DNA from: Candidatus Schekmanbacteria bacterium
GTDB lineage: Bacteria > CSSED10-310 > JACPHN01
DNA: 35,127 nucleotides
Reading direction: 5' to 3'
NCBI GenBank assembly: GCA_016188575.1
Contig: JACPHN010000065.1
Span: 1-35,127, forward strand
The notes beneath the pieces are model-generated. The model saw only the letters and a program-made list of their open reading frames with translations, did no database searches and had not been told where the DNA came from. The stretch's first letter is position 1; every line of letters starts with the position of its first letter. Shown in pieces: positions 16,675 through 24,448 of the stretch. The translations under genes were made by a program, and so were the position numbers.

Positions 16675-17793
16675 TCATGCCCCCGGCCAGGTGAGACCGC
16701 GAGGTCCGACGTACTCCGCGCGTGGCCGAATCAGCGCGGCGTCGATGATCTGCTCGATGGCGTGGCCCACCCACCCGGCGGTCCTGCTGATGGCGAAGAT
16801 GGGAGTAAACAGGTCGCCGGGAATGCCAAGATAGTGATAGACCGAGGCAGAGTAGAAGTCGACGTTGCAGTTGAGGCCCTTGCGCTGCTTGACGATGCTC
16901 TCGATGCGCTCGGAAAGCGCAAACCACGTCTTGTTCCCCGTCGACTCGCCGAGCTCGGCGCTCATTTTTCGCAGCCACGTGGCGCGCGGATCGTCTCCTT
17001 TGTAGACGCGGTGCCCAAACCCCATGATCCGTTCGCCGGCACCCAGAAGCTTGTCGATCGCCGCTTCGGCGCGCGAGGCATCGCCGATTTCCTGCAGCAT
17101 CTTCATGACCGCCGTGTTGGCGCCTCCATGCAGCGGTCCTTTCAGCGAGCCGATGGCCGCCGTAATCGCCGAATACAGGTCGGAGCGGGTGGACATGACG
17201 ACCCGGGCCGTGAAGGTCGAGGCGTTGAACCCGTGGTCGGCGTGCAGAATGAGGCACCGGTCGAGAACGCGCTCCGCCACCTTGTCCGGGCGCTTGCCGG
17301 TGAGCGTCAGCAGAAAATTTCCGGCGATGGAGAGCGAAGGATCCGGCCGCAGCGGCTCGGACCAGGTGCGCAGCCGGTGAAATGCCGTCACGATGAATGG
17401 TATCTTTGCCTGAATGCGGAGCGCACGGCGGAGCGTCGCGTCGCGGCCGTCGTCGTCCTTGTTGCTGTCCGAGTACGCCAGGGCACTGACGGCCGTGCGC
17501 AGCGCCTCCATGGGCGTCGCACGCCGGGCACCCGAGCGCAGGATCTCGACAACCTCGACCGGAAGCTGCGCCTCCGCTGCCAGCGCTTCGCGGAGCTGCT
17601 GCGATTGCGCCTTGGTGGGTGCCTCGCCGTACCAGAGCAGGTGCACCACGTCCTCGAAGGTTGCTTTCTTGGTCAGCTCGTGAATATCATAGCCCCTGTA
17701 AATGAGCTCGCCTTTTTCGCCGTCGATGAAGCTCATGCGGCTCTGAGCCACGACAATTCCGGCCAGGCCGCGCGCAACACCCTCGTTGGACAT
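16675..17793 (-). CDS. gltA: Citrate synthase (short type I form)
   Basis: The protein is 372 aa, the length of the dimeric type I enzymes of Gram-positives, archaea and many deltaproteobacteria rather than the longer hexameric E. coli form. It condenses acetyl-CoA and oxaloacetate. Visible signatures are IYRGYDIHEL near the N-terminus, ILHADHGFNAST, GPLHGGAN (first catalytic His), GFGHRVYKGDDPR (second catalytic His) and NCNVDFYSASVYH (catalytic Asp). A 2-methylcitrate synthase has the same motifs and cannot be ruled out, but no prp genes are nearby. It has its own near-consensus promoter, divergent from metK, and is followed after 8 bp by the PHP gene. Confidence 0.93.
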   Translation of the reverse strand: MSNEGVARGLAGIVVAQSRMSFIDGEKGELIYRGYDIHELTKKATFEDVVHLLWYGEAPTKAQSQQLREALAAEAQLPVEVVEILRSGARRATPMEALRTAVSALAYSDSNKDDDGRDATLRRALRIQAKIPFIVTAFHRLRTWSEPLRPDPSLSIAGNFLLTLTGKRPDKVAERVLDRCLILHADHGFNASTFTARVVMSTRSDLYSAITAAIGSLKGPLHGGANTAVMKMLQEIGDASRAEAAIDKLLGAGERIMGFGHRVYKGDDPRATWLRKMSAELGESTGNKTWFALSERIESIVKQRKGLNCNVDFYSASVYHYLGIPGDLFTPIFAISRTAGWVGHAIEQIIDAALIRPRAEYVGPRGLTWPGA

Positions 17794-17844
17794 TTCGACC
17801 CATTCTTTCGCTGGTTAGACACGCCTTGACATTGGACTGCGGCA

Positions 17845-17873
17845 AGCATATCAGCGGCGGTGCCAGAGGTCAA
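17845..17873 (-). promoter_or_regulatory. Sigma70-type promoter for gltA
   Basis: On the minus strand, TTGACC (17873-17868) and TATGCT (17850-17845) are separated by exactly 17 nt. The predicted start near 17838 gives a leader of about 45 nt to the gltA ATG. Confidence 0.7.
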
Positions 17874-17931
17874 CTGCGGCCGGTTGCGGTGCGCGGCTCG
17901 GCGGAGGCCCGACCCTTGTGGGGTTCCGAGA

Positions 17932-17960
17932 TTGACTTTTCTCGGCACGCCTCCTATGGT
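17932..17960 (+). promoter_or_regulatory. Sigma70-type promoter for metK
   Basis: TTGACT (17932-17937) and TATGGT (17955-17960) are 17 nt apart. Transcription would begin near 17967, leaving about 54 nt before the metK ATG. That leader does not match any SAM riboswitch class I can recognise. Confidence 0.7.
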
Positions 17961-18020
17961 AGCCGATATTTGTGCCAAGCCGGCCCGACGCGTGCCGATC
18001 GTTGCCCTGGAGATTGATTC

Positions 18021-19196
18021 ATGCACCCCCGAAAGTATCTGTTTACGTCTGAATCTGTTACTGACGGCCATCCCGACAAGATGGCGGACCAGATCTCGGA
18101 CGCCATCCTTGATGCCGTTCTCGAGCAGGATGCGACCGGTCGCGTCGCCTGCGAGACCCTGCTGACGACTGGTCTCATCATGATCGCCGGAGAGGTCACT
18201 ACGAATGCCTTCGTGGATTATGGCCAGATTGCGCGCTCCGTCGTCAGAGATATCGGATATACCGATGCTGACGCTGGATTCGACGCCGAAACCTGTGCGG
18301 TAGTCACCGCCGTCGGCCGGCAGTCCACCGACATCGCGCTCGGCGTGGACACCGGCGGGGCGGGAGACCAAGGGTTGATGTTCGGCTACGCCTGCTCGCA
18401 AACCGAGGAGCTCATGCCCTTGCCGATTACCCTCGCGCATCGCCTGACGCGCCGCCTCCGCGAGGCACGCGTCACCCGCGTGCTCGATTTCTTGCGGCCA
18501 GATGGGAAGAGCCAGGTCACCGTGGAATATGAGGGCAACGACCCCGTTCGCATCGATACGGTGGTCGTATCCACCCAGCACTCCCCGGATGTCGATACGC
18601 CGACGCTGCGCGATGCGATCCTCGAAACCGTTATTCGCCCGGTGTTGCCAGCCGAGCTGTTGGATGGGCGGACGCGATATCACATCAACCCGACGGGGCG
18701 ATTCGTGACGGGCGGTCCGAAAGGAGACGCCGGTGTCACGGGCCGCAAGATCATCGTCGACACCTATGGCGGTATGGGCCATCACGGAGGTGGCGCTTTC
18801 AGTGGGAAGGATCCGACCAAGGTCGATCGCTCGGCGAGCTACGCCGCCCGCTGGGTCGCCAAGAATCTGGTGGCCGCCGGGCTCGCCGACAGCGTCGAGG
18901 TTCAAGTAGCCTACGCCATCGGTGTCGCGGACCCGGTATCGGTGCTCGTCAACAGCTTCGGCACCGGCCTGGTTTCGGATGAAGCGCTGGAGCGGTTGAT
19001 CCGGCGTCACTTCGACCTCACGCCGCGGGGAATTATCGAGACGCTCAACCTTCGGCGCCCCATCTATCGCCAGACGGCCGCGTTCGGTCATTTCGGGCGC
19101 TGCGAGCCGGACTTCCTTTGGGAGCAGACCAGCCGCGCACTGGAGCTCTCACAAGAGGCCGGCGTCGAGCCGCGACTGGCGGTGGCAGGTTCCTGA
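18021..19196 (+). CDS. metK: S-adenosylmethionine synthetase
   Basis: The protein is 391 aa, standard length, with a TGGAGA Shine-Dalgarno 7 nt before ATG 18021. It makes SAM from methionine and ATP. Motifs are [20 protein letters not shown] (ATP/Mg site), [12 protein letters not shown] (the MetK hallmark hexapeptide), [20 protein letters not shown], and [19 protein letters not shown] (P-loop-like GGGAFSGKD). FGHFGR near the C-terminus is also typical. It has its own promoter divergent from gltA and a strong hairpin after its stop, so it is probably monocistronic. SAM is used by TrmI and LipA encoded further along. Confidence 0.97.
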   Translation: MHPRKYLFTSESVTDGHPDKMADQISDAILDAVLEQDATGRVACETLLTTGLIMIAGEVTTNAFVDYGQIARSVVRDIGYTDADAGFDAETCAVVTAVGRQSTDIALGVDTGGAGDQGLMFGYACSQTEELMPLPITLAHRLTRRLREARVTRVLDFLRPDGKSQVTVEYEGNDPVRIDTVVVSTQHSPDVDTPTLRDAILETVIRPVLPAELLDGRTRYHINPTGRFVTGGPKGDAGVTGRKIIVDTYGGMGHHGGGAFSGKDPTKVDRSASYAARWVAKNLVAAGLADSVEVQVAYAIGVADPVSVLVNSFGTGLVSDEALERLIRRHFDLTPRGIIETLNLRRPIYRQTAAFGHFGRCEPDFLWEQTSRALELSQEAGVEPRLAVAGS

Positions 19197-19216
19197 GCGC
19201 ACCGTGACAGGTTCTG

Positions 19217-19242
19217 GTCGCGGGGGCGAGTGTCCCCGCGAC
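19217..19242 (+). terminator. Strong GC hairpin downstream of metK
   Basis: GTCGCGGGG (19217-19225) pairs perfectly with CCCCGCGAC (19234-19242) around an 8-nt loop, 20 nt after the metK stop. No T-run follows, so it may act with Rho, protect the 3' end, or be a dispersed REP-like element. Confidence 0.5.
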
Positions 19243-19312
19243 AACCCCGCCGCCGATCACAGGCTCAGGGCATCCCGCGCTCCGTCGGCTGCCGGCGGCG
19301 CCTCGTTCTGAC

Positions 19313-20032
19313 ATGCTCGCGCGCGTCCGCCATACCGTCCGCAATACGTTCCTCGCTGGTATTCTGGTCATCCTGCCAGCGGTCATCACGTACTTCGTCC
19401 TCTCTTTCTTGTACGGGCTGACAACCGAATTCGTCTATCCCGCGCTGGACATCCTGGGGAGCCTCCTGAGCCGGCAAGGAATAGAGCTGCCGCGGTTTCT
19501 TTACCCTTTTCTCGCCGTTTCGGGGCTGGCGCTTCTGGTGATGGCGACAGGGTCGATGACGCGGAACTTTCTCGGCAAGCAGATCGTTCAAGCTGGTGAG
19601 CGCCTGGTCAACCGCATCCCGGTTGCCGGTTCCGTATACTCCGCCGCGAAGCAAACTCTCGTCGCCTTCGCGAATACCGATCGCGGCGCATTTCGCCGGA
19701 TTGCCGTCATTGAATATCCGCGTCCGGGAATGTATGCCATGGCGTTCATTACGTGCCAGCTCGGGGCGCCGCCAGGCAAGGACGCCCCGGGGAAGATGCT
19801 TTGCTGCTTCGTGCCCACCACGCCGAACCCCACGTCAGGGGTGCTCGTGTTGGTGCCGGAAGCGGACTGCGTATTTGTAGACATCACCGTGGACGAGGCG
19901 ATGCGCTTTGTGGTCTCAGCCGGCATTGCTGCCCCGGCCGGGTGGGTCAATGGCTCTTTTCCGGACCTTGTTAGCTTGTCCCGAAGGCGTGCGGCAGGGC
20001 CCGCAAGGAGGGACGTCAATGCGTACGAGTGA
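19313..20032 (+). CDS. DUF502 family membrane protein
   Basis: The protein is 239 aa. Two transmembrane helices are clear: about 12-36 (TFLAGILVILPAVITYFVLS) and about 63-82 (LYPFLAVSGLALLVMATGS). A soluble C-terminal part follows with RIPVAGSVYSAAKQ, AVIEYPRPGMYAMAFIT, and VPTTPNPTSGVLVLVPEAD. These are the hallmark stretches of DUF502 (COG2928), found in most proteobacteria and plants but without an established biochemical role. The C-terminal tail is Arg-rich. The gene overlaps the next one by 14 nt, so they are probably co-expressed. Confidence 0.9.
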   Translation: MLARVRHTVRNTFLAGILVILPAVITYFVLSFLYGLTTEFVYPALDILGSLLSRQGIELPRFLYPFLAVSGLALLVMATGSMTRNFLGKQIVQAGERLVNRIPVAGSVYSAAKQTLVAFANTDRGAFRRIAVIEYPRPGMYAMAFITCQLGAPPGKDAPGKMLCCFVPTTPNPTSGVLVLVPEADCVFVDITVDEAMRFVVSAGIAAPAGWVNGSFPDLVSLSRRRAAGPARRDVNAYE

Positions 20033-20540
20033 TACCACAGCCAGCGCGCTGGCTTCCTTGTTGCTCATCGGGGTCGCGCTGCTGGCGACACCGAGCCACG
20101 CGGCGGATGACGACCTGGACTTCGGAATCGGCGCGCGTGCGCTCTACCTTCAGAACTTCGGGACCTTGGCGACCGCCGGCTATGACAGGAGAGAGGTGGC
20201 CTGGGGCCTGGGCTTCATGGTGCCGTTCGCGCACTTTTTCGCGATCGACGTTTCGGCGTGCCGAAAGGATCTCCAGAGCTCACGCGGTTCTGTAGCTACT
20301 GCGGACCTGCGGGCGAGCTTCTCCGTACTGACCGCGGGCATCGGTCCCGCCTATGTCGTGGGCGCTGACGGGAGCGAGCGCTTCGGATGGAACGTCCGTG
20401 GCGGTCTTCGCGGCAGCATCGGACCGGTGGAGCTTTCCCTTGAAGGCCTGTATCTCGTGGACAATCTTTCCAGGGCCCGCGAGGAGTTTGACGCGGAGGA
20501 CGATTTGCTGGCCGCCGCCTCGGCCACTGTCCTGTTTTGA
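20019..20540 (+). CDS. Small exported beta-rich protein, probable outer-membrane/periplasmic
   Basis: The protein is 173 aa. The start at ATG 20019 is set by a strong AAGGAGG just upstream. The signal peptide ends at TPSHA-ADD (about residue 29). The mature part alternates hydrophobic and polar residues in short strands with Gly turns (IGARALYLQNFG, REVAWGLGFMVPFAHFFAI, ADLRASFSVLTAGIGPAYV, WNVRGGLRGSIGPVELSLEGLYLV). It ends in a C-terminal Phe (SATVLF), as outer-membrane beta-barrels do. It resembles small OmpW/OmpA-like barrels in style, but I cannot name a family. It overlaps the DUF502 gene and precedes the lipoprotein by 6 bp, so the three look like an envelope operon. Confidence 0.65.
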   Translation: MRTSDTTASALASLLLIGVALLATPSHAADDDLDFGIGARALYLQNFGTLATAGYDRREVAWGLGFMVPFAHFFAIDVSACRKDLQSSRGSVATADLRASFSVLTAGIGPAYVVGADGSERFGWNVRGGLRGSIGPVELSLEGLYLVDNLSRAREEFDAEDDLLAAASATVLF

Positions 20541-20546
20541 GGGAAC

Positions 20547-22019
20547 GTGACGCTCATGCCACAGATTTGGAGATCCGGCATCGCAGGGGTGACCTCTGGC
20601 GGCAGTGGACCCGCTGCCGCCGCGCTCCTCGCGGGAATTTTCCTGATCGCCTGTGGCAACAAGGCGGGGCTGATCGTGCCCCCCCTTCCGGATCCGGCGC
20701 CGATCGCCGATCTGACTGTGGCCGTCACCTGCGATGCGATACTCGTAGGATTCACGCCGCCCACCGTGACGGTGCGCGGCGAAGCCCTAAGAAAACCGCT
20801 TCGCATCGAGATTCAGCGACGTCAGGAGCCGGAGGTCGCGCGCGCGGGCGGCGCCGCGGCCGATGGCAGCGGCGACGACCCGTCCTTGCCTGCATCCGCA
20901 CCGGCCCAGGCCACACCAGGCAGCTCGCCAATGCCGGAATCCGTGACCGGCGAGGCAGCTCCGGCCGCTCTTGACGAGGAACCTGTCGCTGCGGCGGCGA
21001 GCTCGGAGTTTCTGACCATTGCCGAGCTGGAGCTGGCGCCGGGAGCTTCAGATCCCGTCCTGTACGTCGACCATGGCCCGCCTGCGCCGTCGGCAGTTCC
21101 CACGCCCGGCGGCCTCGAAGCAGAGGACAACGCCGCAGAAGCGGCGCTGGTGGTCGGTCACGCATACGGCTATCGCTTGCTCGTGCGCGGTCCGCTCGGC
21201 CGTTCGCTGCTCACGGCGGCGGTTGTCGCCTCCTACTATCGCCTCCCGGCGGCGCCGCAGCGCGTGGTGGCGACGCCGGGAATCGACCGCATCGACCTGC
21301 AATGGGCACCGGTGCTCACGGCTTGCAACGGCGAGCCGCTGTCACCGGCGGCGCCAAGCTATCGCATTTATCGCCAGAGCCTGGAGCCGGTTTCTGAGAA
21401 GACAGAGGAGACGCCGACCCCAACGACTGCTGCCGCCGGTGACGGGGGTCGAGACCAGGGCGCGTCGGTGAGGAGCTTGCGTGAAGCGGTCGACGCCGCA
21501 GGGATTGCGCTTCCCTTGGTTCCGGACCAATTTCGCCAGCTTGGCGTGGTCACCAGCGGGACAGAACGCGCCGCAGCAGGGCCGAAGACCTTTGCAGATA
21601 CCTCGCTCGAGGGTGAAGGAAGCTACGTCTACATCGTTCAGGGGGAGCTGGCGGCCGGTGAGCGCCGGGGTTTGGCATCGCCTCCGGCCCGCGTCGAGTA
21701 CGTCGACAAGGTGGCGCCCGCGGCGCCGGATGGGCTCATCGCCGTGGCCGCGCGAGGACGCATCAGCCTCGCCTGGAACCGCAGTGCCAGCGCCGACGCC
21801 GCGGGGTACCTCGTTTACCGTGCGCGCGGCCGAGTAACCGGCGCCGTGGGAATAGACTCCTTTTTCCTGCTGACGGAAACACCTATCAGCGGCACGACCT
21901 ATGAGGATCCCATATCGGGCCGCGGCGAAACCTATTCGTACGCCATAGTCGCGGTCGATGGTGCGGCCGTGCCCAATCGCAGCGAGCCGTCCCGGCCGGC
22001 ATCGGCCAGGTCCCCGTGA
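20547..22019 (+). CDS. Lipoprotein with fibronectin-III domains and an LptM-like N-terminus
   Basis: The protein is 490 aa from GTG 20547; ATG 20556 is an alternative, and a GAGGGA Shine-Dalgarno lies just upstream of both. The lipobox LIAC puts the lipidated Cys at residue 36. The following CGNKAGLIVPPLP resembles the CGxKGPLxxP start of LptM/YifL-type lipoproteins. Fibronectin-III-like regions are visible at about 49-215, about 230-385 and about 388-488 (LISLAWNRSASADAAGYLVYR-type strands near the end). The first is interrupted by a low-complexity Ala/Pro/Asp/Glu insert (about 95-150). It is likely an outer-membrane-anchored binding protein. It converges on csrA with 23 bp between the stops. 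Confidence 0.75.
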   Translation: MTLMPQIWRSGIAGVTSGGSGPAAAALLAGIFLIACGNKAGLIVPPLPDPAPIADLTVAVTCDAILVGFTPPTVTVRGEALRKPLRIEIQRRQEPEVARAGGAAADGSGDDPSLPASAPAQATPGSSPMPESVTGEAAPAALDEEPVAAAASSEFLTIAELELAPGASDPVLYVDHGPPAPSAVPTPGGLEAEDNAAEAALVVGHAYGYRLLVRGPLGRSLLTAAVVASYYRLPAAPQRVVATPGIDRIDLQWAPVLTACNGEPLSPAAPSYRIYRQSLEPVSEKTEETPTPTTAAAGDGGRDQGASVRSLREAVDAAGIALPLVPDQFRQLGVVTSGTERAAAGPKTFADTSLEGEGSYVYIVQGELAAGERRGLASPPARVEYVDKVAPAAPDGLIAVAARGRISLAWNRSASADAAGYLVYRARGRVTGAVGIDSFFLLTETPISGTTYEDPISGRGETYSYAIVAVDGAAVPNRSEPSRPASARSP

Positions 22020-22042
22020 GCCGACCCGAAAAGCCGGCGAGT

Positions 22043-22438
22043 CTATTCTCCAGGGTTTCGGCCCCCGCGGCCGGCGCGAATCCGCCGGCCGCGGCTGGGG
22101 GTGGACGTGGCAGGCCCTGCGGGCTTGCTCGATTCTTGTGCCGGTGGTTCCGCGGTAGCCTCGGGCGACTGCGGTGATGGTGGCACCGCCACCGGGGGAA
22201 CCGCGGCGGAGAGCTTCCCGAGCAAGCTCTGCAGCGCGCTGAGGTCTGGCACCTGCGAGCGCGCCGCCTGAACATTTTCGCGGCGAATCTCGTCAAAAAC
22301 TTCGTGGCGATGGACCGAAATGTGACGGGGAGCGATGATGCCGATCTTCACGCTATCTCGGCTGATCTCGAGGATCGCGATCTCGATTTCGTTGCCGATT
22401 ACGATGCGCTCTTCTTTCTTGCGCGTAAAAACGAGCAT
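22043..22438 (-). CDS. csrA: CsrA translational regulator with long C-terminal extension
   Basis: The protein is 131 aa. Residues 1-60 are CsrA: MLVFTRKKEERIVIGNEIEI, VKIGIIAPRHISVHRHEVFDEI. The RNA-contacting R/K and the VHRxEV element are kept. Position 4 is Phe rather than the usual Leu, and ER replaces the common GES. The remaining about 70 residues are Pro/Ala-rich and end in an Arg/Gly-rich patch (RGRRIRAGRGGRNPG), which could add RNA affinity; this is inference. CsrA binds GGA in mRNA leaders, and FliW sequesters it. It lies 27 bp after fliW. A GGGGA directly before its ATG could be both its Shine-Dalgarno and an autoregulatory site. Confidence 0.92.
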   Translation of the reverse strand: MLVFTRKKEERIVIGNEIEIAILEISRDSVKIGIIAPRHISVHRHEVFDEIRRENVQAARSQVPDLSALQSLLGKLSAAVPPVAVPPSPQSPEATAEPPAQESSKPAGPATSTPSRGRRIRAGRGGRNPGE

Positions 22439-22465
22439 GCGTCCCCGTTTCGTTAGCCGTGCGTG

Positions 22466-22954
22466 TCAGGCCATGGCCGATCGCGAAGAGGATGCCTTCG
22501 CCGCCGGAAGCAACCGCTCAATCAGGAGGTGTTTTGTCTTGAACGTGGCGTCCCGAAGGACGATCTGCTTGGCCAAGCGCGCGCGCAGGTTGGCGACCAG
22601 AGGAGCCTGGAGGTTTGCCGTCATTTCCCGGGGGTTCTCCGGGATCGTAACCAAGGTGAGCACCGTAGCATCGTCGGCCGCGGACAGGCGCAGAGAATCC
22701 GCGTCGTCGTCGGACAGCGAGAGGTCATACTCGGGAAAGGCGACAAACGGGTCCATCACCATAAAAGCGATGTAGGGATCGTCAACGGCTTGGAGCCACT
22801 TGAACAGCGGCGCGCTCTCCGGCCGCTCGAGCAACACGTAACGGCGGAGATGGGAGAATCCGAGCAGCCCCTCGCGAATTTCGATGACGCTCTCGGCGTC
22901 GACGGCGACCGGTCCGAAGAGATGGGTCTGGACGAGGAGAGGCTGAGAGGACAC
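22466..22954 (-). CDS. fliW: FliW flagellar assembly factor / CsrA antagonist
   Basis: The protein is 162 aa from GTG 22954, chosen because family sequence starts there (LVQTHLFGPVAVDAESVIEI) and GGAG lies upstream. A longer reading from 23089 overlaps the preceding gene and adds unrelated residues. Family features are EIREGLLGFSHLRRYVLLE, FKWLQAVDDPYIAFMVMDP, and VLTLVTIPENPREMTANLQAP with an LIVN-like end. FliW binds CsrA and is released when flagellin is bound, coupling flagellin synthesis to filament assembly. The order fliW-csrA on one strand is the classic arrangement and implies a flagellum, although no other flagellar gene is in the window. Confidence 0.92.
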   Translation of the reverse strand: MSSQPLLVQTHLFGPVAVDAESVIEIREGLLGFSHLRRYVLLERPESAPLFKWLQAVDDPYIAFMVMDPFVAFPEYDLSLSDDDADSLRLSAADDATVLTLVTIPENPREMTANLQAPLVANLRARLAKQIVLRDATFKTKHLLIERLLPAAKASSSRSAMA

Positions 22955-23022
22955 GGGGCTGCTCCACTCCGGGCTTCGAGCAACTGCCAGACGCGGCGAG
23001 ACCGCCCGCGTCTGACAGCGGC

Positions 23023-23367
23023 CTACACCGCCACCGGCTCCAGGGTCGCGGGCGTGGCCTCGGCCGTCGAGAACGCTACATTGAGCCACTCCGGGGCTCC
23101 TTGTAGCTCGATTTCCAGCGACGATCCGGGTTGAAACGTTACCTTACGTTCGATCGTTTTTGCGACGCGTACCGCGTCGTTGCTTCCGGAGACCTCATGG
23201 TAGAAAACGGACCGGATTCCGTGGCGGAGTCTTCCGCCTCCGAGCGATTCTTCGACACGCCTGCGGTCCGCCGGCGTGGTCAGCAGGACGTGCAACAGTT
23301 GTGGCCGAATATCTTTGAGCAGATCCTCGATTTTAGGATCGCCACCCCAAACAATCGTACGCCTCAT
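23023..23367 (-). CDS. Hypothetical 114-aa protein between lipA and fliW
   Basis: I do not recognise this family. The 114-residue protein has no signal peptide or membrane segment. The N-terminal half is alpha/beta (IVWGGDPKIEDLLKDIRPQL, LLHVLLTTPADRRRVEESL). The C-terminal half looks like beta strands (IRSVFYHEVS, ERKVTFQPGSSLEIELQG, WLNVAFST). An AAGGA lies about 12 nt before its ATG. It lies 21 bp after lipA and 68 bp before fliW on the same strand. Its place beside fliW-csrA makes a motility or stress-related role conceivable, but nothing in the sequence shows it. Confidence 0.6.
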   Translation of the reverse strand: MRRTIVWGGDPKIEDLLKDIRPQLLHVLLTTPADRRRVEESLGGGRLRHGIRSVFYHEVSGSNDAVRVAKTIERKVTFQPGSSLEIELQGAPEWLNVAFSTAEATPATLEPVAV

Positions 23368-23388
23368 CGGTCACCCAATCCTTCTCTA

Positions 23389-24336
23389 CTACAGTGACAT
23401 CATTGAACCGGAGAACCGCTCCGCGGTATCGACCCCGCGGAGACCGGGGCTCGGGGACCGATTCGTCCCGGCAGCCCCGCAGCCAACGTGCTCCTCGAAC
23501 AGCTCGCCTGCTCGATAGGAGCTTCGCACCCTGGGTCCCGCGGCGACCTGCGAAAAACCGAGGTCGCGAGCGACGTCGCGCAGCCGCAGGAAGCGCGCCG
23601 GGTGAACGTACTCGACGACGTCGAGGTGTCGCGGGGAGGGTTTCAGGTATTGTCCCAGCGTGACGATGTCCGTTCCGACCTGCCGTAGCGCGGCGAGGGT
23701 TTCGCGGATTTCCGCATCGGTTTCGCCGAGGCCGAGCATCAGAGAGCTCTTGGTAACGGCAGCGCCAAGCTCTTTTGCGGCGGCGAGAACGGCCAGGGAG
23801 CGCGCATAGCCGGCGCGACGATCGCGTACGCTCGGCGTCAGGCGGGCCACCGTTTCAACATTGTGAGCGAGCACATCGGGGTCACTGGCGACAACCGTTC
23901 GCAGGTCGTCGCGATTGCCCTGGAAGTCGGGAACGAGCACCTCGATGCGCGGGGCTGGCTGGAGGTTGCGGAGCGCGGCTACCGTTGCGGCGAAGTGCGC
24001 CGCGCCGCCGTCGCTCAGGTCGTCGCGATCGACGCTGGTCAGCACCACGTAGGTGAGCCGCAGCTCGCGGGAGGCCGTCGCGACGGACTCCGGCTCACCG
24101 GCGTCGACACCGCTCGGGTGGCCGCTCTTGACCGCACAAAACCGGCACCCTCTGGTGCAGACATCGCCGAGCAGCATGAACGTCGCGGTCCCACCGCCCC
24201 AGCACTCTCCAAGGTTAGGGCATCGCGCCTCTTCACAGACTGTGTGCAGGCGTCCGCGATGCAGCAACGTCTTGACGTTTGCATAGGCCCCCGCGCCGGG
24301 GAGCTGGACCTTGAGCCAGTCAGGTTTTCGGGGCAT
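23389..24336 (-). CDS. lipA: Lipoyl synthase (radical SAM)
   Basis: The protein is 315 aa. It inserts two sulfurs into octanoyl groups on lipoyl-dependent enzymes. Both clusters are visible: the auxiliary CEEARCPNLGEC (Cys34, 39, 45) and the radical-SAM CTRGCRFC (Cys60, 64, 67). DVLAHNVETV, SSLMLGLGE, and LGQYLKPSPRHL follow. PRVRSSY carries the Ser that ligates the auxiliary cluster near the C-terminus. About 35 extra residues follow the usual end (AGELF), rich in Gly/Ser/Arg. No lipB is adjacent. It is downstream of the glycosyltransferase-like gene with a 112-bp gap, which leaves room for its own promoter. No clear Shine-Dalgarno precedes ATG 24336. Confidence 0.96.
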   Translation of the reverse strand: MPRKPDWLKVQLPGAGAYANVKTLLHRGRLHTVCEEARCPNLGECWGGGTATFMLLGDVCTRGCRFCAVKSGHPSGVDAGEPESVATASRELRLTYVVLTSVDRDDLSDGGAAHFAATVAALRNLQPAPRIEVLVPDFQGNRDDLRTVVASDPDVLAHNVETVARLTPSVRDRRAGYARSLAVLAAAKELGAAVTKSSLMLGLGETDAEIRETLAALRQVGTDIVTLGQYLKPSPRHLDVVEYVHPARFLRLRDVARDLGFSQVAAGPRVRSSYRAGELFEEHVGCGAAGTNRSPSPGLRGVDTAERFSGSMMSL

Positions 24337-24448
24337 AGAACGTGGGATGGGATGACTCCCGCCAAAGCGTCTAATCCAGGGTCTCAGTTAGCATAACGCG
24401 TTGCGCCGTCGTTCGCCAGCCCTTGCAATCGTTCGCAGCCTCTTCGCA

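Noticed and set aside
16591-17829. Plus-strand open frame opposite citrate synthase
   Set aside because: It is a shadow of gltA and spans the gltA/PHP junction; no family motif is present.
17961-18020. SAM riboswitch upstream of metK
   Set aside because: The predicted leader is only about 54 nt and matches none of the SAM-I, SAM-II or SAM/SAH consensus features I can recall.
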